Assembly (NCBI GenBank): GCA_032164295.1
Contig: JAJHTX010000005.1
Coordinates: 2,418,001-2,482,000, forward strand
Origin: Inonotus obliquus
Taxonomy: Eukaryota > Basidiomycota > Agaricomycetes > Hymenochaetales > Hymenochaetaceae
Direction: 5' to 3'
Length of the DNA: 64,000 nt
Below are positions 12,611 to 23,216 of the stretch, piece by piece. The stretch's first letter is position 1, and each line of letters starts with the position of its first letter. The translations under genes and the position numbers were made by a program. The notes under the pieces were generated by a model that saw only the letters and a program-made list of their open reading frames with translations, made no database searches and was not told where the DNA came from.

Positions 12611-13838
12611 ATGTTGGACCTGAAACTCCCCACTGGAAAACCACTCGCAACAGTAACCAGAGACGGTTCGTATCATTATCTATACTCGAGCTACTGTTAT
12701 ACTTATAGTTGTGCAATTCAATTTCACTAAATGCAGCTCAAAATCCATGCATATGGGTTATCGAAATGCATAATGGCGAAGACAATCGGCTTACGCACGA
12801 TCTGATCAACGGGGCACTAAAACCTGCGCTGGATGTCGTGGAAAGAGAATGGAGAAAGGAGTGGCGAGTCGCTCAGGCTTCAAGCCAGTTACAACCAGCT
12901 GGATCTCTGTCTGGCTCGGGCACTGACTCAGATGGCCGAGGGGCACTTATCATACTCGGAAGACGAGATCAGAACAAGTTCTTCAGCAATGGTACGGGCA
13001 GTCATCTACACACAATCTTATTACCACATTTAACCCTCTCGTTGCCACCTGGATCTGCAGGTCTTGACTTTGCCAAAGCTACCAAGGATCCTAACTTCTT
13101 TCCTGGTGAGTAAGAATTCGATCAACGCTGAGTTTTCCAACCTCTCACTCATGAATGCATTTGTAGACACATACAATACACTCATGACTCGCATCATGAC
13201 TTTTCCTAGTACTGTGCAGCAATACTCTCGTCCAGAACCGTGATCCTGACCTCTGTCTTAGTTCCAATAATTGCGGCCATTAATGGTCATTGTTTTGCTG
13301 GTGGACTCATACTCGCTCTCGCTTGTGACTATCGTGTCATGACAGATGGAAAAGAGAGGCGCGCGTGGTGCTGTATGAACGAAGTACGTAGCGCTTCACA
13401 ATATCTGGCCAGGAAAGTGACTCTCATGTATTGGCTATACACAGATCCACTTTGGAGCTCCATGGCCTCTTTCCCTGGCAGCTGTCGCGCGAACCAAGAT
13501 ATCTGATGCTCGCACTCTGAGAAAGTTGGCTTTAGAAGGACACAGGTTTACCCCACAAGAAGCTCTCGAAGCAGGCATAATTGATGCTGTCGCAGAGGGT
13601 AGCTCTACTGATGCCGTACTCTTGGCCGCGAAGAATGTCGCTCGGGAAAGGGCTGCAAATGCGAAGACGGGGGTATGGGGATTAATAAAGGTTAGGCTTT
13701 CCGCAAATGGCAGTATCATACTTTCTTCTGAAATTCCGTTAGAGGGATATTTATCGACAGGCTCTGAAAGAAATCGGGAAGGACTATAGACAGATCCTTC
13801 CAGCCCATGAAGACCTGGCTGCGAGGGCACGACTATAA
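12611..13838 (+). CDS. Enoyl-CoA hydratase/isomerase family protein with peroxisomal signal
   Basis: This crotonase-fold protein is probably a delta3-delta2-enoyl-CoA isomerase-like enzyme of fatty acid beta-oxidation. Exons read MLDLKLPTGKPLATVTRD, then CIWVIEMHNGEDNRLT, GALIILGRRDQNKFFSNG, GLDFAKATKDPNFF, PIIAAINGHCFAGGLILALA with CDYRVM, then after an intron CCMNEIHFGAPWPLSLAAVA, and finally RDIYRQALKEIGKDYRQILP. The oxyanion-hole glycines (AINGHCFAGG) are present. The Glu of hydratases in the GGGxELA position is Leu here, while the later MNE Glu expected in isomerases is kept; that favours isomerase over hydratase. The C-terminus is ARL, which fits a type 1 peroxisomal targeting signal. 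The start is the first ATG in frame; introns interrupt at about 12667, 13107, 13383 and 13690. Confidence 0.85.
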
Positions 13839-14120
13839 TGCCTCGTGCAGTACACGGACAGATCACTTCTTGGATATGCCTAGTAAACCACTGTACCATG
13901 ATACTTCACGATCTGTGAAAATGACTTCCTGTAGCAAGTAGCTATTATTAATACTATTAACGACTGATCGTAGGACTGGAATCTATTCCTCAAAATCACG
14001 TGCATTCTCAATGAATTGCTGGCGTCGATCACGATCAGTGATTTACTTTGGCTGCTTATCTCTCTGCGACATTTACGAGAACTCCGTAAAGCATTACGAC
14101 AATCTCCTTTGGATCGCATT

Positions 14121-16434
14121 ATGTCCCAAGTATCCTCATCAGATGAATCCGAGAGAACCCTGGATACAGAGAAGATACAAAGCCGGCCGCGATTGCCTAG
14201 GTTACAATCGAACACGGGAAAACTATCGGGTGAGCCAATGAAGAACACTATTTTGAAGTCTCACGGTCGTTCCCCATGGTACGCGACGTGGCTTTCGACG
14301 CCAAATCTAAACTTAGTTCCTCATGCAAAAGGTACGATGAAAACGGAAAGCACATTTCGGATGCGTTTGTCATAGGAATTGCGGGTACGGTACTATCTAT
14401 ACTGTCTCGTATATTTGGATAACTCATCTGTCCAACTCAGGTGGTTCTGCGAGTGGCAAGGTCAGAGCAAATTTCAATGAGTGGCTTTGCGGCGCCTTAT
14501 ATCATGCAGACATACGTCGCTCGGCAGATTCTTCGGACTTTAGGATGTCTTCCTTCCGTGGTTATTATGTCACAGGTATATCTTTTTGCGATTTTGAAGT
14601 GGGATTGGGTGCTGACTAGGAATACTCAGGACAGCTTTTATAAGGAACTCACGTCTGAGCAGCTTGAGCTCGCTTTCTTAAATGAATATGACTTTGATCA
14701 TCCAGATGCCATTGATATGGCGGAATTTTCCGCAGTATGTCTTTGGACGTTGTTTGATGCCACGTCAAGCATTCTGAATCAAGTCCCAAAGTGCCTCGCC
14801 GAACTAAAGAAGGGAAAACAAACAAATATACCAATATATTCATTTGCTAAGCACCAACGAGAAAAGGAGAGGACATATCTCTACGGGGCAAGTATAATAA
14901 TAAGTATGTTCTATTCATCAGCAACTTTACTTCATATTCATACTCCTTCTGGACAGCGGAAGGAATCATGACTCTTCATGACCCAGCACTACGTTCTCTA
15001 TATGACCTCAAGGTGCGTTGCTTTCAGTGGTATTGGGTGGTCACTCACCACTTGTCTAGATTTTCGTGAAATGTGACTCAGACCTCATGTTGGCCAGACG
15101 CATCAGGAGAGATATCAAGGAGCGCGGAAGAAGTATTGACGGTGTTCTTAATCAGTACGTGGGCGCACGTATCACGCGATACTTGGTATGTTTTGATCAT
15201 TTGTTTGCAGGTATCTGCAATTCGTCAAGCCCGCGTATGACGATTTTGTTCTTCCGACTGCTCGTTATGCAGACATCGTGAGTTCCATACCGATTACCAT
15301 CAGGAGACAGTATCAATATTAGAAATACAAGATTGTCCCAGGTTTTGAGAATTCAGTAGCCATAGACCTCATTACTACTCATATTCGGCGAAAACTCGAC
15401 GAACGCTCACGAGGCTTCCGAGAGATGATGGCACGCTCTCAAGAAAGGACAGAAGCGATACTCCGGACTCTGTCACCTACTAGACCAGAACCCGTGACTT
15501 CTCTTGAATTGCTCAACGTCTATCTGCTTGAGCAGACACCTCAACTCAAAGTATGACCTTTAACTATTGTGTTGTTTCACGAGGACGTATCTCAAGCTAT
15601 ATGTACAGGGCATATATACGATCTTGCGAGATAAGGATACCACTCGCGAGGATTTCATTTTCTTTGTGGATCGTTTATCGACTTTCCTTGCTGAACAGGC
15701 TCTCGCTCTTTTACCATTCCAGCCAAAGTCCGTGATTACGCCTACAGGCGCGGAGTATGAAGGAAAGGAATCGGCAGCATCAGTGAGAGAACACCATACA
15801 TTACCTTCTATTATCCACTCTGACGCTTTGCATCTCCCACCTAGTGCATTTGCGGAGTATCCATTCTTCGCTCGTAAGTAAACATTCTCAATCCCATTCC
15901 CACTCCCGTCCCCATCCCTGACTCCATCTCATCTTCTGTTCCCTCCACAGAGGCGGTCCTCTCGAAAAGGGCCTCCGCCGCGTAATCAGTGGTATCCGCA
16001 TCGGTTCACTTCTTATCCAATCCGAATACAAAACCGGAGAACCCCTCCTCCTCCACATAAGTCTCCCAAACTCCATCCGTTCCCGTACTCTCGCAAAACA
16101 AACATACGTCCTCCTTCTAGACGCTCAAATCGGCACAGGAGCAGCTGGGTTCATGGCAATCCGCACTCTCCTCGATCACGGCGTCCAACAAGATCACATC
16201 GTCTTCGTTACGTTCCTTGTTGCCAGGCATGGTGGTATTGAAGTTTTACATCGTGCTTTTCCAGGAGTGAGGATTGTTTGTGGAGCAGTGGATGATGTGT
16301 TGGATGAACGATGGGTTGAGGTTAGTCAGGTTCATGAAGGCGAAGGTGATGCTTCTGCTTCTGCCTCTGGGGAGTGTAAGATATGGGCTATCGAGCCTGG
16401 TATGGGTCAGATCGGAGATAGATACTACCTGTGA
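14121..16434 (+). CDS. URK1: Uridine kinase / uracil phosphoribosyltransferase-like fusion (URK1/UCKL1 type)
   Basis: A pyrimidine-salvage kinase that phosphorylates uridine and cytidine. The N-terminal kinase domain has the P-loop [20 protein letters not shown] (assembled across an intron), then [69 protein letters not shown] and [21 protein letters not shown] second half resembles uracil phosphoribosyltransferase: [40 protein letters not shown] (PRPP-loop-like), [17 protein letters not shown] and [11 protein letters not shown] at the end. This two-domain layout is that of yeast Urk1 and human UCKL1. At least seven short introns are present. The start at 14121 ([12 protein letters not shown]) is the first in-frame ATG after an upstream open frame that lacks one. 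The cell-cycle gene downstream is convergent. Confidence 0.93.
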
Positions 16435-17657
16435 ATAGTTTCGTTCTACTTGAGACACTGAACTTTCGGTGACATGTGACGCTTTCGTTCTTTCATTGCT
16501 ATCGATTTTCTGGATCAATTCTCTCTAGCACAATCATGTATGTATATACTGTGAGGCTTTGCGCTCCTTCTTCTGACAATGATGATTTAACGACCCCGCT
16601 TTCACAATATATCTAGTAATTGAGGCTATTTACGAATGACACAAAGACACGTTGAATTTACATTGTCCCGCCACGTTGACATCAAACAATTACGAGCTAG
16701 AGGCTGAGATACGAAAGCAGCGACCCGGTCTCTTTCGCCTTCTATTGGCGTGATTGCTTGTACTAGTTTACACAGACGAACACTAGAAAAGAGGAGGAAG
16801 GAAGAAAAGGAGACTAGAGAGACTGGAAAGAAAGTGACCATAGGTAATGTCGGACTAATACTGATGAGGGCTGGGGAATAGGGGACGATGCATAGAAAAG
16901 AAGAGTAGGGAAAACGAAAAGAGAATGAATTATGAGGAAAAGGAGAGAAAGACAAGAGGAAAGCAAAAAAAAAAGAATAACAGAAACTGCGACAAAATGC
17001 GTTGCTATACAAGGTGTGGAATGCATTGCGCAAATACGGAAAGAGGAAGAATAAAAACGGAGATGGCTGAGGTGAAAGTGGATGAGGAAGCGCCGACAAG
17101 TCTGTGTGGTATGTCCGTAGACTTGCCTTTCTCGGGTGCTGTTGGGGACGTTTGCCAGGAGATAGGGAAGAAGCAAGACAGACGACAGAGAGCACTAGGC
17201 ACCCCGAATGGGCAAAGTCAATGCAGAAACGAGGTGACCTTCATGTCATGGGGAATAGGTGGAAGCTGACGCATGTGTGCTGCCACAGCGCATAAATCAA
17301 CGAGCTCATGGGATAGTGGACAAAGAATGCGTTGCAAGGTGAAGCAAAAGAAATGAGCGACTGCTTGTGCGAAAGGAGCGACGAGGGTTGATGAAACCGC
17401 ATGTACGATATGTACTTGTGTGACGTTTGAAAACGTAGACAAAGCACGCGGCATGCAGGGAGAGCTGAAAGGACATAACGGGTACACTGCTCGAGAGCAT
17501 ACGAAAGGATAAGAATGCGCATAGGTCTAAGCATAGTACGTTCGAGGAGGCGATGGCAGTTGGAGGAGATTGAAAGGCAAAGGAAGGGTAACGAAGCAAG
17601 ATCCAAAGAAGAGACAGCTGGTCACGGACTCTGGGCTGGAGATGCAAGTAGCGAGTC
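16435..17657. other. Convergent intergenic region with strong strand purine skew
   Basis: This region lies between the stops of the uridine kinase (+) and the cyclin (-). From about 16780 to 17050 the plus strand is very rich in A and G, giving long spurious frames on the minus strand made of Phe, Ser, Leu and Pro. Those frames have no recognisable domain and are judged to be compositional shadows. The region probably carries both 3' UTRs. Confidence 0.5.
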
Positions 17658-19522
17658 TCATGCCTCAAGAACCATTTCCTCCGGCTTCTCGCTTTCTGGA
17701 TTCGGTCCGTTCAGTTTCGCCCATTCGATTGCGAACACGCTCGCCTTGAGGAACTTCTTGTTAGCGTATTTACGGCTAACATATTGCCTATCAAAGCCTC
17801 TTTCAAGAAGTTTCTCAACGACGTAGTTGTGCCCCGTAAGAAGCTGTGTTTCCGTGTACCCAGAGTAGAATGTAAACGCATCGTTCTACAATAAGAGCGT
17901 CAGTCAGTCACGTGGAGTCAACGCGTCGCGACGCGAGGTACCGCAACAGTAGGTGGCTGTGCGGTTGGATGTCACTCACCCAGTCTCCACCAAGCATTCG
18001 ACGCGCAGTATACATCCCGACAGCAGCAACTATACTCGGTTTCACCCGGAGGAACCGATAGTCTAGAAGTGTGGCTTCGACGATGTATTTGCAGAGCGTT
18101 CGGGTTTGGATGTCGTAGTCGTCTGCTTTGCTGATGCGACGAACCCAACTATACGGTGAACAATAGCTCGAGATCTTGAAGTCAAGTGTTTGCATGACGA
18201 TTCGCTCTCCTTTTAGGATTTCTTCCTTGGAGTAGCCACCCTCCGTCATGAATACAAACTCCTCGACAGATGGCGCAAGGATCTCTTCGTATTTGGCTGC
18301 AATGAACATCGCGACAACCCCGACGAGCTGGAGTTTCACAACTGAGACGATACGTTTACTGAGGAATCGGTCGACAAGGTTAATCGCTATCCAAAGCGTT
18401 TCAGGTAGAAGATGGTAGCGAAGGTGGACCTGAAGAAGCCAGTCAACTAAGGTTTGGCGCATGTCCCAAGTAATTTCGCTTTGCCCGGAAATGTAATCAG
18501 GATTCGGCATCATTTCAAGCTGAAGGGAGTTTAGAAAAGTTGAGTCTTCGAGATTCAAATAGCGCACCTCAAGTTTCGACATATACTCAAAGATCTCGTC
18601 GGCATATTCGCTAACCATGGTTGTGTCAAACATGTCGACCTCATCATGGAACGTCTTCTGGATTTCCTCGATTTCGCTCCTATACTTTTCTGCCGCCCGA
18701 GGACTGATGGCGGGCCAAATATACTCTACAGGAACGTCTTCCACATCGTCCTCCAGCTCGTCATCCGTACTCGCTTCAACATCGCTTTCGCTCTCGCTCA
18801 CAATTTTTGATTCCTCGACTTGTTGCGCAACCTCCTTCTCTTCCTCAACCTCCATACTGTCCTCTTTGACGATGTCATCATAGTCCTCTTCATCCTCGAT
18901 CTCTGGTTCAGGCTCCTGCTTTGGTTTAGGTTCAGGCTCACGCGCCTGTTTGCTGAGCTCTGGCGCTGTCTCAGATTTTGGAATGTTTGGACGCTGCGGT
19001 CGCAGGGGAAGTCTGGTTGGTACTTCGGTGGCTGTGTTCGATGTGGCGACGTTGATGGGTGGTCGTACAGGACCAAGAGGTATGCGCTGAGCACCGCTGG
19101 CAGCATCCAAGGTCGCAGAACGATTCCTCTTGAGGCCGATGACTCCCTTGAGGCTTTGACCTGGCAATTTTACTGACGACTAGACGGGAGATAAAGCGGC
19201 CCCAAAGTCAACACCCATCATCACAACACCCTGAGGCCAACGCCAACGCGAGAGCAGCTCAGCACGTACATGTTTACTCATAGCGTTCGCAGGGACCTCC
19301 CCGAGTGCGGGGCGTTGAGGGCCTGTCTTGACGGGCACGCGTATAGGTCCCCCTACAGAAGCATGTTTGGCGTGCTTAGTTGGCATCGCGTTGGCATTCT
19401 CATCGCCGATGGTTTTGGGTCGCTGGGGGCCAAGTCGAGGACGAAACTGGACATCATTCAGTTCGATCAGATCAAGCGAACAATCTATGCTAGATAGAAC
19501 ATACTCTTGTGTTGAAGGCCAT
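17658..19522 (-). CDS. B-type (G2/mitotic) cyclin
   Basis: This cyclin activates Cdk1 for entry into mitosis. Proposed exons are 19505-19522 (MAFNTR), 19270-19446, 18568-19179, 17980-18519 and 17658-17885. The N-terminus has a D-box-like RPALGEVPANAMS, so APC/C-driven destruction is likely. An acidic stretch (EDEEDYDDIVKEDSMEVEEE) follows. The cyclin box has the signature MRQTLVDWLLQVHLRYHLLP, then WIAINLVDRFLSKR, VAMFIAAKYEEILAPSVEEF, GERIVMQTLDFKISSYCSPY and a second fold ending NDAFTFYSGYTETQLL. The 48-bp segment 18520-18567 (GTGCGC...CTTCAG) is stop-free and in frame, but it interrupts the usual join of FEYMSKLE to LEMMPNPDY, so I treat it as an intron. The first exon (18 nt) rests on a good GTATGT donor and needs transcript support. 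Confidence 0.92.
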
Positions 19523-20191
19523 GGACGACGATGACGTGCTAGAAAAGTCGCAGGAGGGCGCTAGGGGGAGAAAAAGAAGTGAAATATGCAAGAAGAAAGG
19601 AGAAATACCCTCCGTGAAGGTGAAGGAGGATGCGAGAGGACAGCTGGCTGCAGCGATGGAGTGGCTGGGAGAAACAAGACCTGAGTTGGGTCCAACTTGA
19701 ACAGACGCGATAATGCACGTGATCGCGAACCGGCTACCTTGAAATAAATTGGAACTGGTTATATCGGCTCCCTGTTCATCAATACTTAAGGAAGGTTTCC
19801 CTCTCTCTTGAATAATAATTCCGATGTTGCGTGTTCTTGGGTATTGTTGTATTGCAGACTGGTGGACTCGAAGTCCATATTCAAATCCGGCAGAACTTCA
19901 CGTCCTCTGGGACGTTGGGCAACAGAACAAAGCGCTTTATTTGCCCAAATATTAATTATATGATCTCGAAGTAAGTGAGCTACTGGTAACTAGACCGAAA
20001 CAAATTGACTGAGCTCTAGTTACATGAAACAGCAGACTTTTACTTAGGAAGCACTTGATCAATAGCTTAACTGCAGCGACTTGTGTAGCCGTGGTTATCA
20101 GACAGAACTATATTTTTTATTGTCAGCCAGGCTATAAACCGTCATGTAGTCACATTTGTTTCAGATAAATTAAGCTAACAAAATTCTATTA
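19523..20191. other. Intergenic region between the cyclin and the duplication array
   Basis: About 670 bp, AT-rich towards 20190. It holds the cyclin promoter. A tRNA-like fragment near 19855-19890 (GTGGACTCGAAGTCCA, then TTCAAATCC) was considered and rejected as a gene. No coding frame was recognised. Confidence 0.4.
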
Positions 20192-21726
20192 TCAATCGGG
20201 AAATGTCAATGTTGGATTCTTCCCAGCGTTGCGTTCACTTATATAATCATTCCAGCCCTTATTTATGTCTCTAACTGCACTTGTTCCCTGCCCCCTCATC
20301 TTCACTTGCGAGCTACTATCCTTATCTGCTATGTCCTGTTTTCTTTCTCTGTCTTTCTGTAAGTGCTCTCTTATTTTCTTGTCTCTCTCGTTCTTCTGGT
20401 GATCTTTTACTTTCTTGTCATTCTGATCTGCTATTGTCTGCATGTGTTGCAAATTGTCCAAATTAGTCGGGTACACATCAGAGAACTGACATGTGAATCA
20501 GTTACATTGCCAATCGCTGAAGGACTGTAATCATAACATACCATTCCATCCTTATTTGGAAAGAATTTAATATATTTTGTAGGTTCAATCCAAGAAGGAT
20601 TTCTCATCTGAACGATGAATTTGCTGTATTTCAAAACGACAGGGTCGCGTTGACCATCAAGTTTTGTGGTTGGTGAGACCGCAACAAAATCCTTCCAATC
20701 ATTTCTTTGTTCAGCATCTACTGAAGTTATTCTTGCCAGATTTACATATTTCTCATACTTATTATCTATTTTATTGATCACAATGTGGTAAATGCCGAAT
20801 TTTTCGGTTCTGTCCATGGTCGCAGGATCCGTCGGTTCAGCGACGGCAATAAGCATCCCAGGCTCAATGACGTCAAATGACGTATCACCAAAAGTGAGTT
20901 CGAGACCGTTCACATTCTTCAGAATCCTTTTCTGTTTGTATTCTTTTACATTCTTGTCATTCTCTTCAGCTATTTCCCGTAATCGTGATTCGTTGTCTGG
21001 ACAGGTCTCAAGTACATCAGAGAACTGAAATGTGAATCAGTTACTTTGCCAATATTATTTGCTGAAGGACTGCAATTAATCATAACATACCAAGCCTTGA
21101 TAAGGATGGGATATTATTTCTGTAGGCACAACCCAACAAGGACGTTTCATTAAAACTTTTGATTCTTTGTATGTCAGAGTGATAGGGGCGCGTTGACCAT
21201 GAAGATGTTTGGTTGGTGGTGAGACCGCAACAAGTTCATCGCACTTATCTGTTCGCTCAGCAATGTCTCTCTCCGTTGCTTTGTTTAGCGTAGATATTGT
21301 TGCCAATTCTAAATATTCCCCATCCGCATTTTTACCGACCACGATGTGCAAACAGTGCCTTTCCTTGTTTTTGTCCGTGCTATGTTGGCTAGGAATATGC
21401 CTCATGATTCCCAGATAAGCGAATGGATGAATGGTCATGATGGGATTAGCACTTAAAAGCATCCCAGGTCGTATCTCTTCAAACGGCTTTTTGACATATG
21501 GGATATCTTCTAGCTTAAGACCAAGATGATTGTTGGATCCGCGAGCTGTCGGGGGCCCAGACTGATAACTGGGAGCTGTTGTCCCGGCCCGGGGTCCGGT
21601 GGGGATTCTAGGAGGCTGATTATAAGCTGTCCCACTGCTTGTATTGCCTGTCGAAGATCGTCCCGCATCTCTGCCGTGGTGTCCATGGTGTGGGCCGCGT
21701 GGCATTGTAGGGACTGGGCGTGGCAT
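20192..21726 (-). CDS. Unrecognised two-domain repeat protein, array gene A
   Basis: Three exons (21091-21726, 20542-21024, 20192-20485), all joined in phase 0, give about 470 aa. I do not recognise the family. Layout: ~55 aa of low-complexity His/Gly/Arg/Ser sequence; repeat domain 1 (~130 aa, with RPGMLL, CLHIVVGKN, YLELATIS, ELVAVSPPTK, HGQRAPI, CWVVPTEI); a charged helical linker (LREIAEENDKNVKEYKQKR); repeat domain 2 (EPGMLIAVAE, YHIVINKID, VNLARI, DFVAVSPTTKLDGQRDPVVL, PSWIEPTKYIKFF); and a charged C-terminal coil (IADQNDKKVKDHQKNERDK). No signal peptide or membrane segment is present, so it is probably intracellular. Both introns start GTATGTTATGATT and end near TGATTCACATxTCAG. Start at 21726, with a second in-frame ATG 21 bp later inside a tandem duplication. 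Siblings are B (26576) and C (30560). Confidence 0.8.
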
Positions 21727-22420
21727 TGTAGGGACTGGGAGGTGACTTGGGAAGAGTGCAATATACGAGATATGTGTTGGGTGGGAGGTATCAGAAATGT
21801 GCCTCTCTTTATAGGAGAGAAAGATGCAATCCTCATGCAAGGGCATATGCACAGTATCGAATTGTCGAGCGCGTACATGACCTCAATGCGCTATTACATA
21901 ATGCCAGAAATGTCCGCATAGTTGTGGCGCTTGTGCAAAGTGCACATAAGAGAACTGGAAACAATGCGTGATAGATATCAGAAATTCTGCTCAACTGTGG
22001 CACTTTCGCAAAATGAATTCATGAAGAAATTTCCATACAAGTCAGGAATTCTGGCCAGTTGTGCACCTATGCAAAGTAAATACATGAGACATTGTCACAA
22101 TAAGCAATTCGTGACAGAAATGTTTGCATAGTTGTGGCACTTACGCAGAAAAACGAATATATGGCTGACTAATGAACAAAGGTAAAGCACAAAGCTGTCA
22201 AAAACCAGGGTCAGCAGTTTCGTGCACTTTGCATAATTCCATCCTCTTTGCTATGTCGCCACTCGTCAGACATGCTTGGCGCGAGTTATTCAGTAGTCGC
22301 AAGTTTGCATTCTGAGCTCAGAAGTTGGAGGATGTATTCGAAAGAACGGCAAGTGGGGAGTCACCGATTGCGAATATGCACGACTAACACAAGCTGTCTA
22401 CACCTCCCGATTCCCAGAGT
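21727..22420. repeat. Duplicated upstream region with ~70-bp tandem repeats (copy A)
   Basis: This noncoding block separates gene A from the truncated helicase copy. From about 21905 to 22180 it is built of four degenerate tandem units spaced ~64-74 bp, starting at about 21905, 21979, 22043 and 22114. Each begins CAGAAAT or similar and contains GTTGTGGCACTT-like and CAAAGTGxATACAT-like segments. The block recurs at 27579-28220 and 32018-32710. The copy at 32.2-32.98 kb is almost identical (offset 10290): translations of 22248-22487 and 32538-32777 differ at one residue. It may act as an upstream activating region. Confidence 0.8.
21807..21813 (-). promoter_or_regulatory. TATA box of array gene A
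   Basis: CTATAAAG read on the minus strand, ~85 bp upstream of the start of gene A. The same box, in the same context (CTATAAAGAGA followed by conserved CACCTCCCA-like DNA), precedes genes B and C. Confidence 0.65.
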
Positions 22421-23216
22421 TCACCGGTGGAACACTAATGTAGCACTGCGACTGTACACCTCCTTTAGATTCTGTAATGCCGTCTAGCAACAATCAAAAT
22501 ATCAGCATGTCCCTCCGAATAAACACAGAAAGGACCGCCATACATCGTACGCATCTTCCATCCCCTCAAATTCCCCATCCTTCACTCTCATCCGCGCAAC
22601 GCGCTCAAGCCTTCCTTCACCAGCATCACGCAACATATCCTTGAAGAATTTCGCTTCCTGGTCCTCGACGAGTGTCCATGCGTCCTGCGCGGTGGACGTA
22701 CTTGCGTATGTCTAAGGGTGCGTCGTAGGAGACGACGTGAGCGACGTGGGGGATGTCGAGTCCTCGTGCGACGAGGTCGGAGCATACGAGACTGTGGAAG
22801 AAGGGGGGTGTTAGGATGGGGCATGAGCGCGTAATGGAAGAGAAAGGAACTGACATGTCGATTTCCTGTCTCTTGAACTTGTCAAGAATATTCTTCCTCT
22901 CTCCAGGCAGGAAGATCACTCGAGTATGCCTGGGCAATGACACGCTTTCTATAACCCTCATTCGACTCTGTAGAGTTGTCACAACGGCTAACTGTACACT
23001 ATCAGTTAGATGGAAGACAGATCGTGAAAAACGCTTCACCTTCAAGCCTCTGCCCTTAGCAATATAGCTTCCAACGTCTCCTGCACGTGTAGTGCAAGGT
23101 CTCGAGTTGGCAGCATAACCAAGGCGCGCAACCGAGTCGCTATCCGCGCGCAGAGGATCTATGCTGCGGCCTGCTGTTAACCATGAGGATACCCGCGGGT
23201 TCACTACTCTCGCCTC
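22421..23216 (-). pseudogene. Truncated and deleted DBP6 helicase copy 1
   Basis: Homologous to the 3' part of the intact helicase gene at 32711-35116. It keeps the C-terminal exon, the terminal intron and part of domain 2 ([28 protein letters not shown]), but it is broken. A 29-bp deletion between two TGCGTC copies (near 22679) removes the end of motif VI and shifts the frame. An internal deletion of roughly 0.8 kb (joined near 22970) removes motifs II, III and the intervening part. The 5' end stops at the same place as in the other copies, just after the exon ending PIVE, so the Q motif and Walker A are missing. It is non-functional as a helicase. Confidence 0.85.

Noticed and set aside
16626..17195. 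Long minus-strand frame of 189 codons
   Set aside because: Almost entirely Phe/Ser/Leu/Pro from a pyrimidine-rich strand, no domain, lies in the 3' region of the cyclin gene.
19850..19895. Possible tRNA-Ser (anticodon-like CTCGAAG loop, TTCAAATCC)
   Set aside because: The anticodon-like stem is present, but the spacing to the B-box-like sequence is too short, no T stem can be formed and no acceptor stem pairs.
22248..22487. Frame conserved between 22248-22487 and 32538-32777
   Set aside because: Conservation is explained by near-identical duplicated DNA; the frame is broken in the third copy near 28070-28290 and lacks protein-like features.
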